A stretch of DNA of 64,000 bases. It comes from Amycolatopsis sp. MtRt-6. Lineage in GTDB: Bacteria > Actinomycetota > Actinomycetes > Mycobacteriales > Pseudonocardiaceae. Shown piece after piece: positions 44,487 through 53,247 of the stretch (the first letter of the stretch is position 1; each line of letters begins with the position of its first letter). The notes below the pieces were generated by a model. That model saw only the letters and a list, made by a program, of their open reading frames with translations. It ran no database searches and had not been told where the DNA came from. The translations under genes were made by a program, and so were the position numbers. The DNA lies in assembly GCF_017308975.1 (NCBI RefSeq), contig NZ_JADWPD010000024.1:1-64000 (forward strand), written 5' to 3'.

Positions 44487-45483
44487 TGTCCGCGTCGGTC
44501 GCGTGCTCGTCGATCTCGGCCAGCTCCTCGGCGGCGAACTCGAGGTTGCCCAGCGCACCCATGTTGTCTTCCAGCTGCCGCACGCTGCTCGCCCCGATCA
44601 GCACCGACGTCACCCGGTCGTCGCGCAGGGCCCAGGCCAGGGCCAGCTGCGCCAGCGACTGACCGCGGCGGCTCGCGATGTCGTTCAGCGCGCGGACACG
44701 GGCCAGCCGGTTCTCGTCGAGGGTGTCCGGGTCGAGGGACTTGCCCTGGGCGGCCCGCGAATCCGCCGGGACGCCGTGCAGGTACCTGTCCGTCAGCAGG
44801 CCCTGCGCCAGCGGCGAGAACGCGATGCAGCCGGCGTCCGCCTCCGCCAGCGTGTCGAGCAGGCCGTCGGCCTCGATCCAGCGGTTGAGCATCGAGTACG
44901 ACGGCTGGTGGATCAGCAGCGGCGTGCCGAGCTCCCGCAGCAGCCGGGCCGCCTCCGCCGTGCGCTCCGAGCTGTAGGACGAGATCCCGACGTACAGCGC
45001 CTTCCCGGCGCGGACCGCCGCGTCGAGCGCGCCGACCGTCTCTTCCAGGGGCGTCTCGGGGTCGAAGCGGTGCGAATAGAAGATGTCGACGTAGTCCAGG
45101 CCGAGCCTGCCGAGCGATTGGTCCAGTGAGGACAGCAGGTATTTGCGGGAGCCCCACTCGCCGTACGGGCCGGGCCACATGTCGTAGCCGGCCTTGGTGG
45201 AGATCAGCAGCTCGTCGCGGTAGGGCCTGAAGTCCGTGGCCAGCAGGCGACCGAAGTTCTCCTCCGCCGAGCCGTAGGGCGGGCCGTAGTTGTTGGCCAG
45301 GTCGAAGTGGGTGATGCCCAGGTCGAACGCGCGGCGAGTGATGGCGCGCTGGGTTTCCAGCGGCCGGTCGTGGCCGAAGTTGTGCCACAGCCCGAGCGAG
45401 ATCGCCGGCAGCTTCAGCCCGGAACGCCCGCAGCGCCGGTAGGGGATCGAGTCGTATCGGCCGGATGCCGCAACGTAGGTCAC
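44455..45483 (-). CDS. aldo/keto reductase, YghZ/L-glyceraldehyde 3-phosphate reductase-like
   Basis: The 342-residue protein is an NADPH-dependent (beta/alpha)8 reductase. The tetrad is visible: Asp and Tyr in HFDLANNYGPPYGSAEENFG, Lys in LLISTKAGYDMWPGPYGEWG, His in IFYSHRFDPETPLEETVGAL. The motif GPPYGSAEENFG with the following GYDMWPGPYG is typical of the YghZ group, which reduces L-glyceraldehyde 3-phosphate and methylglyoxal. TAGCAT on the minus strand (45496-45491) ends seven bases before GTG 45483, pointing to leaderless translation. Confidence 0.9.
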   Translation of the reverse strand: MTYVAASGRYDSIPYRRCGRSGLKLPAISLGLWHNFGHDRPLETQRAITRRAFDLGITHFDLANNYGPPYGSAEENFGRLLATDFRPYRDELLISTKAGYDMWPGPYGEWGSRKYLLSSLDQSLGRLGLDYVDIFYSHRFDPETPLEETVGALDAAVRAGKALYVGISSYSSERTAEAARLLRELGTPLLIHQPSYSMLNRWIEADGLLDTLAEADAGCIAFSPLAQGLLTDRYLHGVPADSRAAQGKSLDPDTLDENRLARVRALNDIASRRGQSLAQLALAWALRDDRVTSVLIGASSVRQLEDNMGALGNLEFAAEELAEIDEHATDADINLWQRSSDA

Positions 45484-45546
45484 GCGGCCGATGCTAGCCC
45501 GCTCTTCGGGTACGCTCCGGGTGAGCGACCGCTTAGGAGGTCAGTG

Positions 45547-46428
45547 GTGGGCACCGGATTCTTCACCTCGGTCGACGACGTGTCGGCGAAGCTGGCCGAC
45601 GCCGGCTACCTGGCGTCGACGGCGGTCGCGACGACCGTGTTCCTCGCCGACCGGCTCGGCAAGCCGCTGCTGGTCGAGGGCCCGGCCGGTGTCGGGAAGA
45701 CCGAGCTCGCCAAGGCCGTTGCCCGGGTCAGCGGCTCGCGGCTGGTGCGCCTGCAGTGCTACGAGGGCATCGACGAAGCCCGCGCGCTGTACGAGTGGAA
45801 CCATGCGAAGCAGCTGCTGCGGATCACCGCCGGCCGCGACGAGACGTGGGAGCAGGCCCGCACCGACATCTTCGGCGAGGAGTTCCTGCTGCGCCGCCCG
45901 CTGCTGACGGCGATCTCTTCCGACGAGCCGACCGTGCTGCTGATCGACGAGACCGACAAGGCCGACATGGAGGTCGAGGGCCTGCTGCTGGAGGTGCTCG
46001 GCGACTTCCAGGTCACCGTGCCCGAGCTCGGCACGATCACCGCCACGCGCGCGCCGTTCGCCGTGCTGACCTCCAACGCGACCCGCGAGCTGTCCGAGGC
46101 ACTGCGCCGCCGGTGCCTGTTCCTGCACATCGACTTCCCGGACTCCGACCTCGAACGCGACATCGTCCGGCTCAAGGTCCCCGGGATCGACGCCGCCCTC
46201 GCCGATTCCGTCGTCCGGGTGATCGCCGCGCTGCGCGCCATGGACCTGCGCAAGCTGCCGTCGGTCGCGGAGACCATCGACTGGGCCCGCACGCTGCTCG
46301 CGCTCGGCGCGGCCACGCTCGACGAAACGGTGGTGCGCGAAAGCCTCGGCGTCGTGCTCAAGCACCAGGACGACATCGCCAAGGCCACCGCCGGGCTGCA
46401 GCTCGAACAGGTCCTGGACGCGTCGTGA
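45547..46428 (+). CDS. MoxR-family AAA+ ATPase
   Basis: The 293-residue protein has Walker A GPAGVGKTE (Lys51), Walker B VLLIDETDKAD, sensor 1 VLTSNATRELSEAL and a C-terminal lid. MoxR ATPases act as chaperones with VWA-domain partners, and one follows here with a 4-nt overlap. GTG 45547 follows AGGAGGT by 5-6 nt; GTG 45544 is directly before it. The pair resembles the CoxD/CoxE type, but no CO dehydrogenase gene is near. The hydroxylase operon lies 5 kb upstream; a link is only speculative. Confidence 0.9.
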   Translation: MGTGFFTSVDDVSAKLADAGYLASTAVATTVFLADRLGKPLLVEGPAGVGKTELAKAVARVSGSRLVRLQCYEGIDEARALYEWNHAKQLLRITAGRDETWEQARTDIFGEEFLLRRPLLTAISSDEPTVLLIDETDKADMEVEGLLLEVLGDFQVTVPELGTITATRAPFAVLTSNATRELSEALRRRCLFLHIDFPDSDLERDIVRLKVPGIDAALADSVVRVIAALRAMDLRKLPSVAETIDWARTLLALGAATLDETVVRESLGVVLKHQDDIAKATAGLQLEQVLDAS

Positions 46429-47792
46429 CCGGCGGCGTGCCGGAGCGGCTCGCGGCCTTCGTCAAGGCACTGCGGGCGCAAGGCATCCCGGCCGGCCCCG
46501 CGGAGACGGTCGACGCCGCCGCGGCGCTGGAGGTGCTCGGCCTCGACGACCGGGCGCTGGTCCGCGAGGGGCTCGCCGCGGCCCTGGTCCGCCGCGGCGG
46601 GCAGCGCGCGGTCTTCGACGCCGCGTTCGACCTCTACTTCCCGGCCGGGGTCGGCGCGCCGGAACGGGCCCGCGAAGAGCCGTCGACCCTGGGAGAGCTG
46701 CGGGAAGAGCTGGCCGCCGCTCTCGCCGACGGCGACCGGCAGGCCCTCTCCCAGCTGGCCGGGCTGGCCGTCGACATGCTGGGCCAGTACGGCTCGGCGT
46801 CCGGCTTGGGAAGTGGAAGTTTCTCCGCCCACCAGACCCTGGAGCGGCTCCAGCCGCAGACGCTCATCGCGCGGGTGCTGGCCGCGGTCCGCGGCGGTGG
46901 CGCGCGCGGCGAGTTCACCGACCGGTTCGACCGCGACGAGATCCGTCGCCGCGTCGAGGGCTTCCGCGGGCAGGTCCGCGCCGAGGCGCGGCGCCGCGCG
47001 GCCGAGGTCCGCGGCCGCGAGCGCGTCGCCAAGCACGCCATCGCGCCGTCGCCCGACCGCGTCGACTTCCTGATCGCGAGCCGCGCCCAGCTCGCCGAGC
47101 TGCGGCGCACGATCCAGCCGCTGTCCCGCAAGCTGGCGACGCGGCTGGCCGCGCGCCGCAAGCGGACCACGCGCGGGCAGATCGACCTGCGCCGGACGCT
47201 GCGGCGGTCCCTCTCGACCGGTGGTGTACCGCTGCGGCCCGCCTACCGCCACCGGCGGCCCGGACGGCCGGAAATCGTGCTGCTGTGCGATCTTTCCGGC
47301 TCGGTGGCGGGGTTCGCGAACTTCACCATGCTGCTGGTGCAGGCGCTGCGCGACCAGTTCGGCAAGATCCGCGTGTTCGCCTTCGTCGACAGCGCCGACG
47401 AGGTCACCCACCTGGTCACCACCGGCGCGGCCGACCCCGAGCACCTGGGCGCGCGCATGCTGTCCGAAGCGGCGCTGGTGCGCTGGGACGGCCACAGCGA
47501 CTACGGCGGCTCGCTGCGCCAGTTCACCGAGAACTGGCTCGAGGCGGTCGGCCCGCGGACGTCGGTGCTGATCCTCGGCGACGCCCGCACCAACGGCGGC
47601 GACCCGAACCTCGACGCGGTCCGCGCGATCAAGGCCCGGGCGCGGCACGTCTACTGGCTCAACCCGGAGCGGCGGTCGCTGTGGTCCACGGGGGACTCGG
47701 CGGCGCTGGAGTACGCCGGCGTCGTCGAGATGCACGAGTGCCGCACGGTGCACCAGCTCGGCAGGCTGGTCACCCGCCTGCTGCCGGTGTGA
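46425..47792 (+). CDS. CoxE-like VWA-domain protein, MoxR partner
   Basis: The 455-residue protein starts at GTG 46425, overlapping the MoxR stop. The C-terminal VWA domain begins near residue 280 with the MIDAS motif DLSGSVAGF (Asp289) and continues SDEVTHLVTTG-like and DARTNGGDP. The N-terminal half is helical and very Arg-rich (RRRVEGFRGQVRAEARRRAA). VWA proteins of this kind work with MoxR ATPases on metal-enzyme maturation. Its 3' end overlaps the adenosine deaminase-like gene by 23 nt. Confidence 0.87.
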   Translation: MTGGVPERLAAFVKALRAQGIPAGPAETVDAAAALEVLGLDDRALVREGLAAALVRRGGQRAVFDAAFDLYFPAGVGAPERAREEPSTLGELREELAAALADGDRQALSQLAGLAVDMLGQYGSASGLGSGSFSAHQTLERLQPQTLIARVLAAVRGGGARGEFTDRFDRDEIRRRVEGFRGQVRAEARRRAAEVRGRERVAKHAIAPSPDRVDFLIASRAQLAELRRTIQPLSRKLATRLAARRKRTTRGQIDLRRTLRRSLSTGGVPLRPAYRHRRPGRPEIVLLCDLSGSVAGFANFTMLLVQALRDQFGKIRVFAFVDSADEVTHLVTTGAADPEHLGARMLSEAALVRWDGHSDYGGSLRQFTENWLEAVGPRTSVLILGDARTNGGDPNLDAVRAIKARARHVYWLNPERRSLWSTGDSAALEYAGVVEMHECRTVHQLGRLVTRLLPV

Positions 47793-48744
47793 GCCAGGCG
47801 TCGATGTCGCGCAGGATCTTCGCCTTGGTCGCTTCGGGGGCGAAGGACGCCGTGACGCTCGCGCGGGCGAAGTCCGCCATCGTCGTGTCGTCGTAGCCGA
47901 AAGCTTCCCGCACCCGCGCGTACTCCTCGGCCAGCGCGGCGCCGGTGACCGACGGGACGTCGGTGTTGAGCGTGACCGTCAACCCGGCGTCGAGCAGCCG
48001 GGGGAGCGGGTGCTCGGGCAGCGACGGCACCAGGCCCAGCGTCACGTTCGACGACGGGCACACCTCCAGTGCCAGGCCGCGGTCGCGGACCTCGGCGACG
48101 AGCGCGGGGTCGTCGAGGACGCGGATGCCGTGGCCGAGCCGTTCGGTCCGGCCGACTTCGAGGGCCTCACGGATGCTGTCCGGGCCGGCGTCCTCGCCGG
48201 TGTGGTGCAGCAGCCGGATCCCGGCCGCGTGGGCCTTCTCGAAGAGCGTCGCGAACGGCCGCAGCGAGTGGTTTTCCTCGCCCGCCATGCCGATCGCGAA
48301 GACTTCGTCGTACTTCAGCGCGAGGTCGAGGGTGCGCTCGGCCCGCTCGACCGACCGGCGCCGGGAGTGATCGAGCAGCAGGCGCCACTCGAGGTCGGTG
48401 CTCGTCGACAGTCCGTCGAGGACGGAAGCCAGCGGCATTTCGAGGTCGCCCAGCCGTTCCCCGTGCGAGGCCGCGGTGAAGGTGACTTCGGCGTAGCGCG
48501 TGCCCTGGGCGGCTTCGTCCTCGCAGTACTCGCGCGCGATGCGTTCGAAGTCTTCCGGACGCCGGAGGCAGGACCGGATCAGCGCGTTGTAGTCGGCGAA
48601 GGCGCGGAAGCCGTCGAACACCGGAGGCTCGCCCGGGACGTCGACGCCGTTCGCCGCGCCCAGCTCACGGAGCGTGGCCGGGCGGATCGTGCTCTCCAGG
48701 TGGACGTGCAGGTGGGCCTTCGGCAGGGCGGCCAGGTCGCGCAT
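47770..48744 (-). CDS. add: adenosine deaminase-like amidohydrolase
   Basis: The 324-residue protein is a zinc amidohydrolase barrel that deaminates adenosine or a related nucleoside. Zinc-binding HLHVHLEST (residues 12-20), LLHHTGEDAGP, RLGHGIRV and the zinc aspartate in NTDVPSVTG are present. In typical adenosine deaminases this last motif is DD, the second Asp contacting the substrate; here it is Val, so substrate range may differ. TAGGCT on the minus strand (48757-48752) ends seven bases before ATG 48744 (leaderless). No signal peptide is seen. Confidence 0.87.
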   Translation of the reverse strand: MRDLAALPKAHLHVHLESTIRPATLRELGAANGVDVPGEPPVFDGFRAFADYNALIRSCLRRPEDFERIAREYCEDEAAQGTRYAEVTFTAASHGERLGDLEMPLASVLDGLSTSTDLEWRLLLDHSRRRSVERAERTLDLALKYDEVFAIGMAGEENHSLRPFATLFEKAHAAGIRLLHHTGEDAGPDSIREALEVGRTERLGHGIRVLDDPALVAEVRDRGLALEVCPSSNVTLGLVPSLPEHPLPRLLDAGLTVTLNTDVPSVTGAALAEEYARVREAFGYDDTTMADFARASVTASFAPEATKAKILRDIDAWLTPAAGG

Positions 48745-48897
48745 GATCGCGAGCCTAGGGCCGCCTGCTGGCCCGCCGCGCGGCATTTTCCGGGGCCGGC
48801 CGGGACCGGCCCAGGTTTTGGCCCACGTCACACAGGGAACCTTCGGGTGGTTCGTCCGCGTTGTCAGGATGACCGCAACCGACGAAGGAGGGCCACC

Positions 48898-49122
48898 GTG
48901 CCTCTGATGAAGAAGCTGACCATGCTGGCCGGCGCTGCCGGCGCGGCTCGTGCCTACGCGAAGAAGAACCCCCAAAAGGTGAACCAGGCCGTCGGGAAGG
49001 CCGCGAAGTTCGTCGACGACAAGACCAAGGGCAAGTACCACCAGCAGATCGCCGGCGCGGTCCGCAAGGTCAACTCCGTGACCGGGCAGCCCGGCCACCC
49101 GGGGCAGCCGACCGGCCGGTAG
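48898..49122 (+). CDS. MT0933-like antitoxin-family small protein
   Basis: The 74-residue protein starts at GTG 48898 after AAGGAGG. The core KNPQKVNQAVGKAAKFVDDK and TKGKYHQQIAGAVRKVNS follows the MT0933-type antitoxin family (PF14013), which pairs with a toxin in Mycobacterium tuberculosis (Rv0909/Rv0910). No toxin gene lies next to it: recQ converges 1 nt downstream and the deaminase is divergent. It is basic, probably helical and cytoplasmic. It could be an orphan, or serve another role as many actinobacterial homologues may. Confidence 0.75.
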   Translation: MPLMKKLTMLAGAAGAARAYAKKNPQKVNQAVGKAAKFVDDKTKGKYHQQIAGAVRKVNSVTGQPGHPGQPTGR

Positions 49123-49123
49123 G

Positions 49124-50959
49124 TCACTCCGCGGTCAGGATCTCCAGGAGTCCCTCGCCGTACTTGGCGAGCTTGTTCTCGCCGACGCCGCTGACCGTGC
49201 CCAGATCCGCCAGCGACGACGGTCGTTGCGTGGCGATCTGGCGCAGGGTCGCGTCGTGGAAGACGACGTAGGCGGGCACGCCCTGCTCCTTCGCGACGCC
49301 GGCCCGCCACGCGCGCAGGCGTTCGAAGAGCGGGGCCGCCTCCGCGGGCATGTCCACGGCCGCGGCGGCCTTCCGGGTGCTGCGGACCTTCGCGGCGGCG
49401 GCCCGCTCGGGCTCGCGGCGCAGCAGCACCTGGCGGTCGCCGCCCAGCACCTCTGAGCTGGTTTCGGTGAGCACCAGCGAGCCGTAGTCGCCTTCGACGG
49501 CGAGCAGGCCCTGGGCGAGCAGCTGGCGGACGACCGCCCGCCATTCCGGCTCGCGCAGCTCGGTGCCGATGCCGAACGTCTTCAGCGTGTCGTGCTGGAA
49601 CTGCGTGACCTTGGGCGTGGACTTGCCGAGCAGGATGTCGATGATCTGGCCGGCGCCGAACTTCTGGCGCCGTTCGTTGCGCAGCCGCACGACGGTCGAC
49701 AGCAGTTTCTGCGCCGGGATCGTGCCGTCCCACTTCTCCGGCGGGTTCAGGCACGTGTCGCAGTTGCCGCAGGGGCCGGCCTGCTGCCCGAAGTAGTTGA
49801 GGATCTGCACGCGGCGGCACTCGACCGTCTCGCACAGCGCGAGCATCGCGTTGAGGTGCGTGCCCAGCCGCCGCCGGTGCGCCTCGTCGCCCTCGGACGT
49901 GTCGATCATCTTGCGCTGCTGGACGACGTCCTGCAGCCCGTACGCGAGCCAGGCGGTCGACGGCAGCCCGTCGCGGCCCGCGCGGCCGGTTTCCTGGTAG
50001 TAGCCCTCGACCGACTTCGGCAGGTCGAGGTGCGCGACGAACCGGACGTCCGGTTTGTCGATGCCCATCCCGAACGCGATCGTCGCGACGACGATCAGCC
50101 CGTCCTCGCGCAGGAACCGCGCCTGGTGCTTCGCGCGCGTGCGCGCGTCGAGCCCCGCGTGGTAGGGCACCGCCGGAATCCCGTTCTGCACCAGGAACTC
50201 CGCGGTCTTCTCCACCGAGTTCCGGGACAGGCAGTAGACGATCCCCGCGTCACCGGCGTGCTCGGTGCGCAGCAGCTCCAGCAGCTGCCGCTGCGGCGAG
50301 TTCTTGCCGACGATCCGGTACTGGATGTTCGGCCGGTCGAAGCTGGCGACGAAGTGCCGGGCCTCGTCCAGCCGCAGCCGTGCGGTGATCTCCTTGTGCG
50401 TGGCCTCGGTCGCGGTCGCCGTCAGCGCGATCCGCGGCACGTCCGGCCACCGCTCGTGCAACGCCGAGAGCTGGAGGTAGTCGGGCCGGAAGTCGTGGCC
50501 CCACTGGGCGACGCAGTGCGCTTCGTCGATCGCGAACAGCGAGATCTTGCCGCGGTCGAGCAGCCGCACGGTGGATTCCACCGAAAGCCGTTCCGGCGCC
50601 AGGTAGAGCAGGTCGAGCTCGCCGTTCAGGAACGCCGTCTCCACCTCCTGCCGCGCCGCGTAGTCCTGCGTGGAGTTGAGGAAGCCGGCGCGGACACCGG
50701 CGTTGCGCAGCGCGTCGACCTGGTCCTGCATCAGCGCGATCAGCGGTGAGACCACGACGCCCACGCCGGGCCGCACCAGGGCGGGAATCTGGTAGCACAA
50801 GGACTTCCCGCCGCCGGTGGGCATCAGCACGAGCGCGTCGCCGCCGGCGATCACGTGCTCGACGATCGCCGCCTGGTCGCCGCGGAAGCTGTCGTAGCCG
50901 AACACGCGCCGGAGGGTCTCCAGCGCTTCGGACGCGGGTGCGAGGTCGGTCTCTGCCAC
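49124..50959 (-). CDS. recQ: ATP-dependent DNA helicase RecQ
   Basis: The 611-residue helicase unwinds DNA 3' to 5' in repair and recombination. Motif I is MPTGGGKSLCYQIPAL (Lys52), motif II is the DEAH box IDEAHCVAQWGHDFRPDY, and motif VI is QETGRAGRDGLPS. The RecQ zinc site is in CRRVQILNYFGQQAGPCGNC with DTC, then a winged helix and an HRDC domain at about 530-605 (PLFERLRAWRAGVAKEQGVP). TATAGT on the minus strand (50972-50967) ends seven bases before GTG 50959, so the mRNA is likely leaderless. Confidence 0.95.
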   Translation of the reverse strand: MAETDLAPASEALETLRRVFGYDSFRGDQAAIVEHVIAGGDALVLMPTGGGKSLCYQIPALVRPGVGVVVSPLIALMQDQVDALRNAGVRAGFLNSTQDYAARQEVETAFLNGELDLLYLAPERLSVESTVRLLDRGKISLFAIDEAHCVAQWGHDFRPDYLQLSALHERWPDVPRIALTATATEATHKEITARLRLDEARHFVASFDRPNIQYRIVGKNSPQRQLLELLRTEHAGDAGIVYCLSRNSVEKTAEFLVQNGIPAVPYHAGLDARTRAKHQARFLREDGLIVVATIAFGMGIDKPDVRFVAHLDLPKSVEGYYQETGRAGRDGLPSTAWLAYGLQDVVQQRKMIDTSEGDEAHRRRLGTHLNAMLALCETVECRRVQILNYFGQQAGPCGNCDTCLNPPEKWDGTIPAQKLLSTVVRLRNERRQKFGAGQIIDILLGKSTPKVTQFQHDTLKTFGIGTELREPEWRAVVRQLLAQGLLAVEGDYGSLVLTETSSEVLGGDRQVLLRREPERAAAAKVRSTRKAAAAVDMPAEAAPLFERLRAWRAGVAKEQGVPAYVVFHDATLRQIATQRPSSLADLGTVSGVGENKLAKYGEGLLEILTAE

Positions 50960-51027
50960 CCGCCCGACTATAGAGCGGGGGTCCGACAGTTCCGGCCCGC
51001 CCCGCCGCGGGGTGCCACACTGGCGGG

Positions 51028-51456
51028 GTGCACTACTGGCCCGTTCCCGACCTCGCCGCGTATTTCGGCGGCGCCTGGCACCTGGACCGCGAGATCCGCA
51101 CGGCGGACGGCGACCCCGCGGGTGAGGTGACCGGCACCGCCACCTTCACCGAGGCCGGGGGCGTGCTCGTCTACCACGAGGAGGGCGAGCTGCGGCTCGG
51201 CGGCCACACCGGGCCGGTCACCCGGACCCTGCACTACCGCCCGGCCGGCCCCGGCCGCGCGTCGGTCCACTTCGACCACGGCGGCTTCTTCCACGACCTC
51301 GACCTGCGCGCAGGTCACTGGACGGCCGACCACCCCTGCCGCGCCGACCACTACCGCGGCGAGTACCGCGTGACCGGCGCCGCGCGCTGGCAGCAGGAGT
51401 GGGCGGTGCGCGGGCCGGCGAAGGACCACGTCATCGTCAGCCGGTTCACCCGTTAG
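51028..51456 (+). CDS. DUF6314-family protein, function unknown
   Basis: The 142-residue protein has a lipocalin-like beta pattern (LAAYFGGAWHLDREIRTADG, EVTGTATFTEAGGVLVYHEE, HPCRADHYRGEYRV) as in actinobacterial DUF6314 proteins. CACACT at 51016-51021 ends six bases before GTG 51028, a possible leaderless start. It is divergent from recQ. The ligand, if any, is unknown. Confidence 0.77.
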   Translation: MHYWPVPDLAAYFGGAWHLDREIRTADGDPAGEVTGTATFTEAGGVLVYHEEGELRLGGHTGPVTRTLHYRPAGPGRASVHFDHGGFFHDLDLRAGHWTADHPCRADHYRGEYRVTGAARWQQEWAVRGPAKDHVIVSRFTR

Positions 51457-51476
51457 CGTCGCACCGCCGGCCCCGA

Positions 51477-51561
51477 GCGCCCCAATGTGGCCTTGGTTGC
51501 GTTCAACGCACCGAAGGCCACATTGGGTGCGTTGAACGCACCGAAGGCCACATTGGGGCGC
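51477..51561. repeat. 85-bp intergenic palindromic repeat, copy B
   Basis: Same length and plan as the copy at 10846-10930: 34-bp inverted arms (GCGCCCCAATGTGGCCTT...), 17-bp core. The two arm variants (TTGGTT and TTCGGT) are exchanged relative to copy A, while the core keeps its direction. GCGTTCAACGC here replaces GCGCTCAACGC of copy A, with the matching change in the other arm, so pairing is kept. It separates converging genes and may act as terminator. Confidence 0.87.
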
Positions 51562-51595
51562 TTGGCCTGACGTCGAACGCCGGCGACGCGCGAGA

Positions 51596-52339
51596 CTAGA
51601 CGATGCCGCCGTTGGCGCGCAGCACCTGGCCGTTCACCCAGCGCGCCGGGCCGGCGAGGAACGCGACGACCTCGGCGATGTCCTCGGGCTCGCCGAGCCG
51701 TTCGAGCGGCGGCTGCTTGGCCATCCGGGCGACGGTCTCGTCGTCCTTGCCGTCGAGGAACAGCGCGGTCGCGGTCGGGCCGGGCGCGACGGTGTTGACG
51801 GTGATGTCGCGGCCGCGCAGCTCGCGCGCCAGGATCATGGTGATCGCCTCGACCGCGCCCTTCGTCGCGTTGTAGACGCCGTAGCCGGGCAGGTTCAGCC
51901 CGAGCACCGACGTCGAGGTGGTGATCACCGCGCCGCCGTCGCGCACCCGGCGCGCGGCCTGCTGGGCCACGGCGAACGTGCCGCGGATGTTGGTGCGGTG
52001 CACGCGGTCGAGGACGTCGAAGTCGGTGTCGGCGATCGGGGTCGGCGGGCTCATCACCCCGGCCAGGTGCGCGACGACGTCCACGCCGCCGTAGGTGCGC
52101 TCCGCGGTGTCGAACAGCTCCGCCACCGCGGCCGGGTCGGCCACGTCGGCGCGGACCGCGATCGCCCGGCCACCGCGCGCGGTGATGGCGTCGACGGCGG
52201 CCGCGGCCTCCTTTTCGTTGCCCGCGTAGTTGACGACGACCGCCATGCCGTCGGCGGCCAGGCGCTCGGCGACCTGGCGCCCGATTCCGCGGGAGCCGCC
52301 GGTGACGATCGCGACACGGGACACAGCAGGGGTGCTCAT
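51596..52339 (-). CDS. short-chain dehydrogenase/reductase (3-ketoacyl-ACP reductase-like)
   Basis: The 247-residue SDR has TGGSRGIG (cofactor loop), the position usually NNAG as HLAG (VDVVAHLAGVMSPP), Ser in TTSTSVLGLNLPG and YNATK as the intact catalytic Tyr/Lys. It reduces or oxidises a carbonyl substrate with NADP(H). ATG 52339 follows AAGGAACC. A TACCA-6-TGGTA palindrome at 52388-52403 lies upstream. Confidence 0.88.
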   Translation of the reverse strand: MSTPAVSRVAIVTGGSRGIGRQVAERLAADGMAVVVNYAGNEKEAAAAVDAITARGGRAIAVRADVADPAAVAELFDTAERTYGGVDVVAHLAGVMSPPTPIADTDFDVLDRVHRTNIRGTFAVAQQAARRVRDGGAVITTSTSVLGLNLPGYGVYNATKGAVEAITMILARELRGRDITVNTVAPGPTATALFLDGKDDETVARMAKQPPLERLGEPEDIAEVVAFLAGPARWVNGQVLRANGGIV

Positions 52340-52387
52340 CGGTTCCTTCTTTCGTAACGCCGCTTTCTCTCGGTCTGTTATCGACGA

Positions 52388-52403
52388 TACCACTCCGTTG
52401 GTA
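52388..52403. promoter_or_regulatory. operator candidate TACCA-N6-TGGTA
   Basis: Perfect 5-bp arms at 52388-52392 and 52399-52403 lie 49 bp upstream of the SDR start. TetR-type operators often have this form, but no regulator gene is adjacent. The 246 bp around it (52340-52585) hold no other visible feature. Confidence 0.45.
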
Positions 52404-52585
52404 ACGCTGCTACCCGCGCTGTCACCGTCGTCACCCTCCCCGTGGCGGGGCGGAGGCATCCGGCCGTATCGACGCGGCCGGACGGCCGAATCCCGAGGTC
52501 AGGCGCCTCGTGCCCGTTTTCGGCCGCGGTAATCCGGGAACACCGGTCGCAGCGGGGGCTTGACATCCTTGAAGGAGTTTGAGCG

Positions 52586-53245
52586 ATGCCCACATGGCTG
52601 ATCGTCTTGATCGTCGTCGTGGCCGTCGCGGTGCTCGGCGCCGTGATCTGGCTGGTGACACAGGAAATGCAGCGAAAACGGCTGCAGCAGCGGTTCGGTC
52701 CCGAGTACGACCGCACGGTCGCGGAGAAGGACAGCCCTCGAGCCGCGCAACGGGAGCTCGCCGAGCGCGAACGCCGGCACAAGGAGCTCGACATCCGGCC
52801 GCTTTCGGCGTCGGCGCGCGAGCGCTACGCCCGGGAATGGGCGCAGGTACAGGAAAAGTTCGTCGACCAGCCGGCCGCCGCGGTCGGCGACGCCGAGCGG
52901 CTGCTGAACTCGCTGATGGCCGAACGCGGCTACCCGACCGAGGGCTACGAGCAGCAGCTGGCCGACCTTTCCGTGCGGCACGCCAAGACCCTCGAGCACT
53001 ACCGCGCCGCGCACACCACGCAGCAGAAGCGCGACGGAGCGTCCACTGAGGACCTGCGGGACGCGATGGTGCGCTACCGCACCGTGTTCGAGGACCTGCT
53101 GACCGACGGTGCCGACGAGAAGCGGGACCACGACCGCGATCACCACGACCGCCGGAACGGGCACGACCACGACCGCGCCGACCGGCACGAGACCGAGCGC
53201 CAGGCGTCCGCGAGCCGGCGGACCGAGTCGAATGGAGGACGTTGA
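52586..53245 (+). CDS. membrane-anchored protein sharing a helical domain with its neighbour
   Basis: The 219-residue protein has one N-terminal membrane helix (LIVLIVVVAVAVLGAVIWLV), a charged helical segment (about 28-75), then the domain WAQVQEKFVDQPAAAVGDAE to VRYRTVFEDLL (about 85-172), and a His/Asp/Arg-rich tail (HDRDHHDRRNGHDHDRADRH). The domain recurs in the next gene. ATG 52586 follows GGAG at 52571-52574. The domain is common in actinobacteria; I know no function for it. Confidence 0.78.
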   Translation: MPTWLIVLIVVVAVAVLGAVIWLVTQEMQRKRLQQRFGPEYDRTVAEKDSPRAAQRELAERERRHKELDIRPLSASARERYAREWAQVQEKFVDQPAAAVGDAERLLNSLMAERGYPTEGYEQQLADLSVRHAKTLEHYRAAHTTQQKRDGASTEDLRDAMVRYRTVFEDLLTDGADEKRDHDRDHHDRRNGHDHDRADRHETERQASASRRTESNGGR

Positions 53246-53247
53246 CC

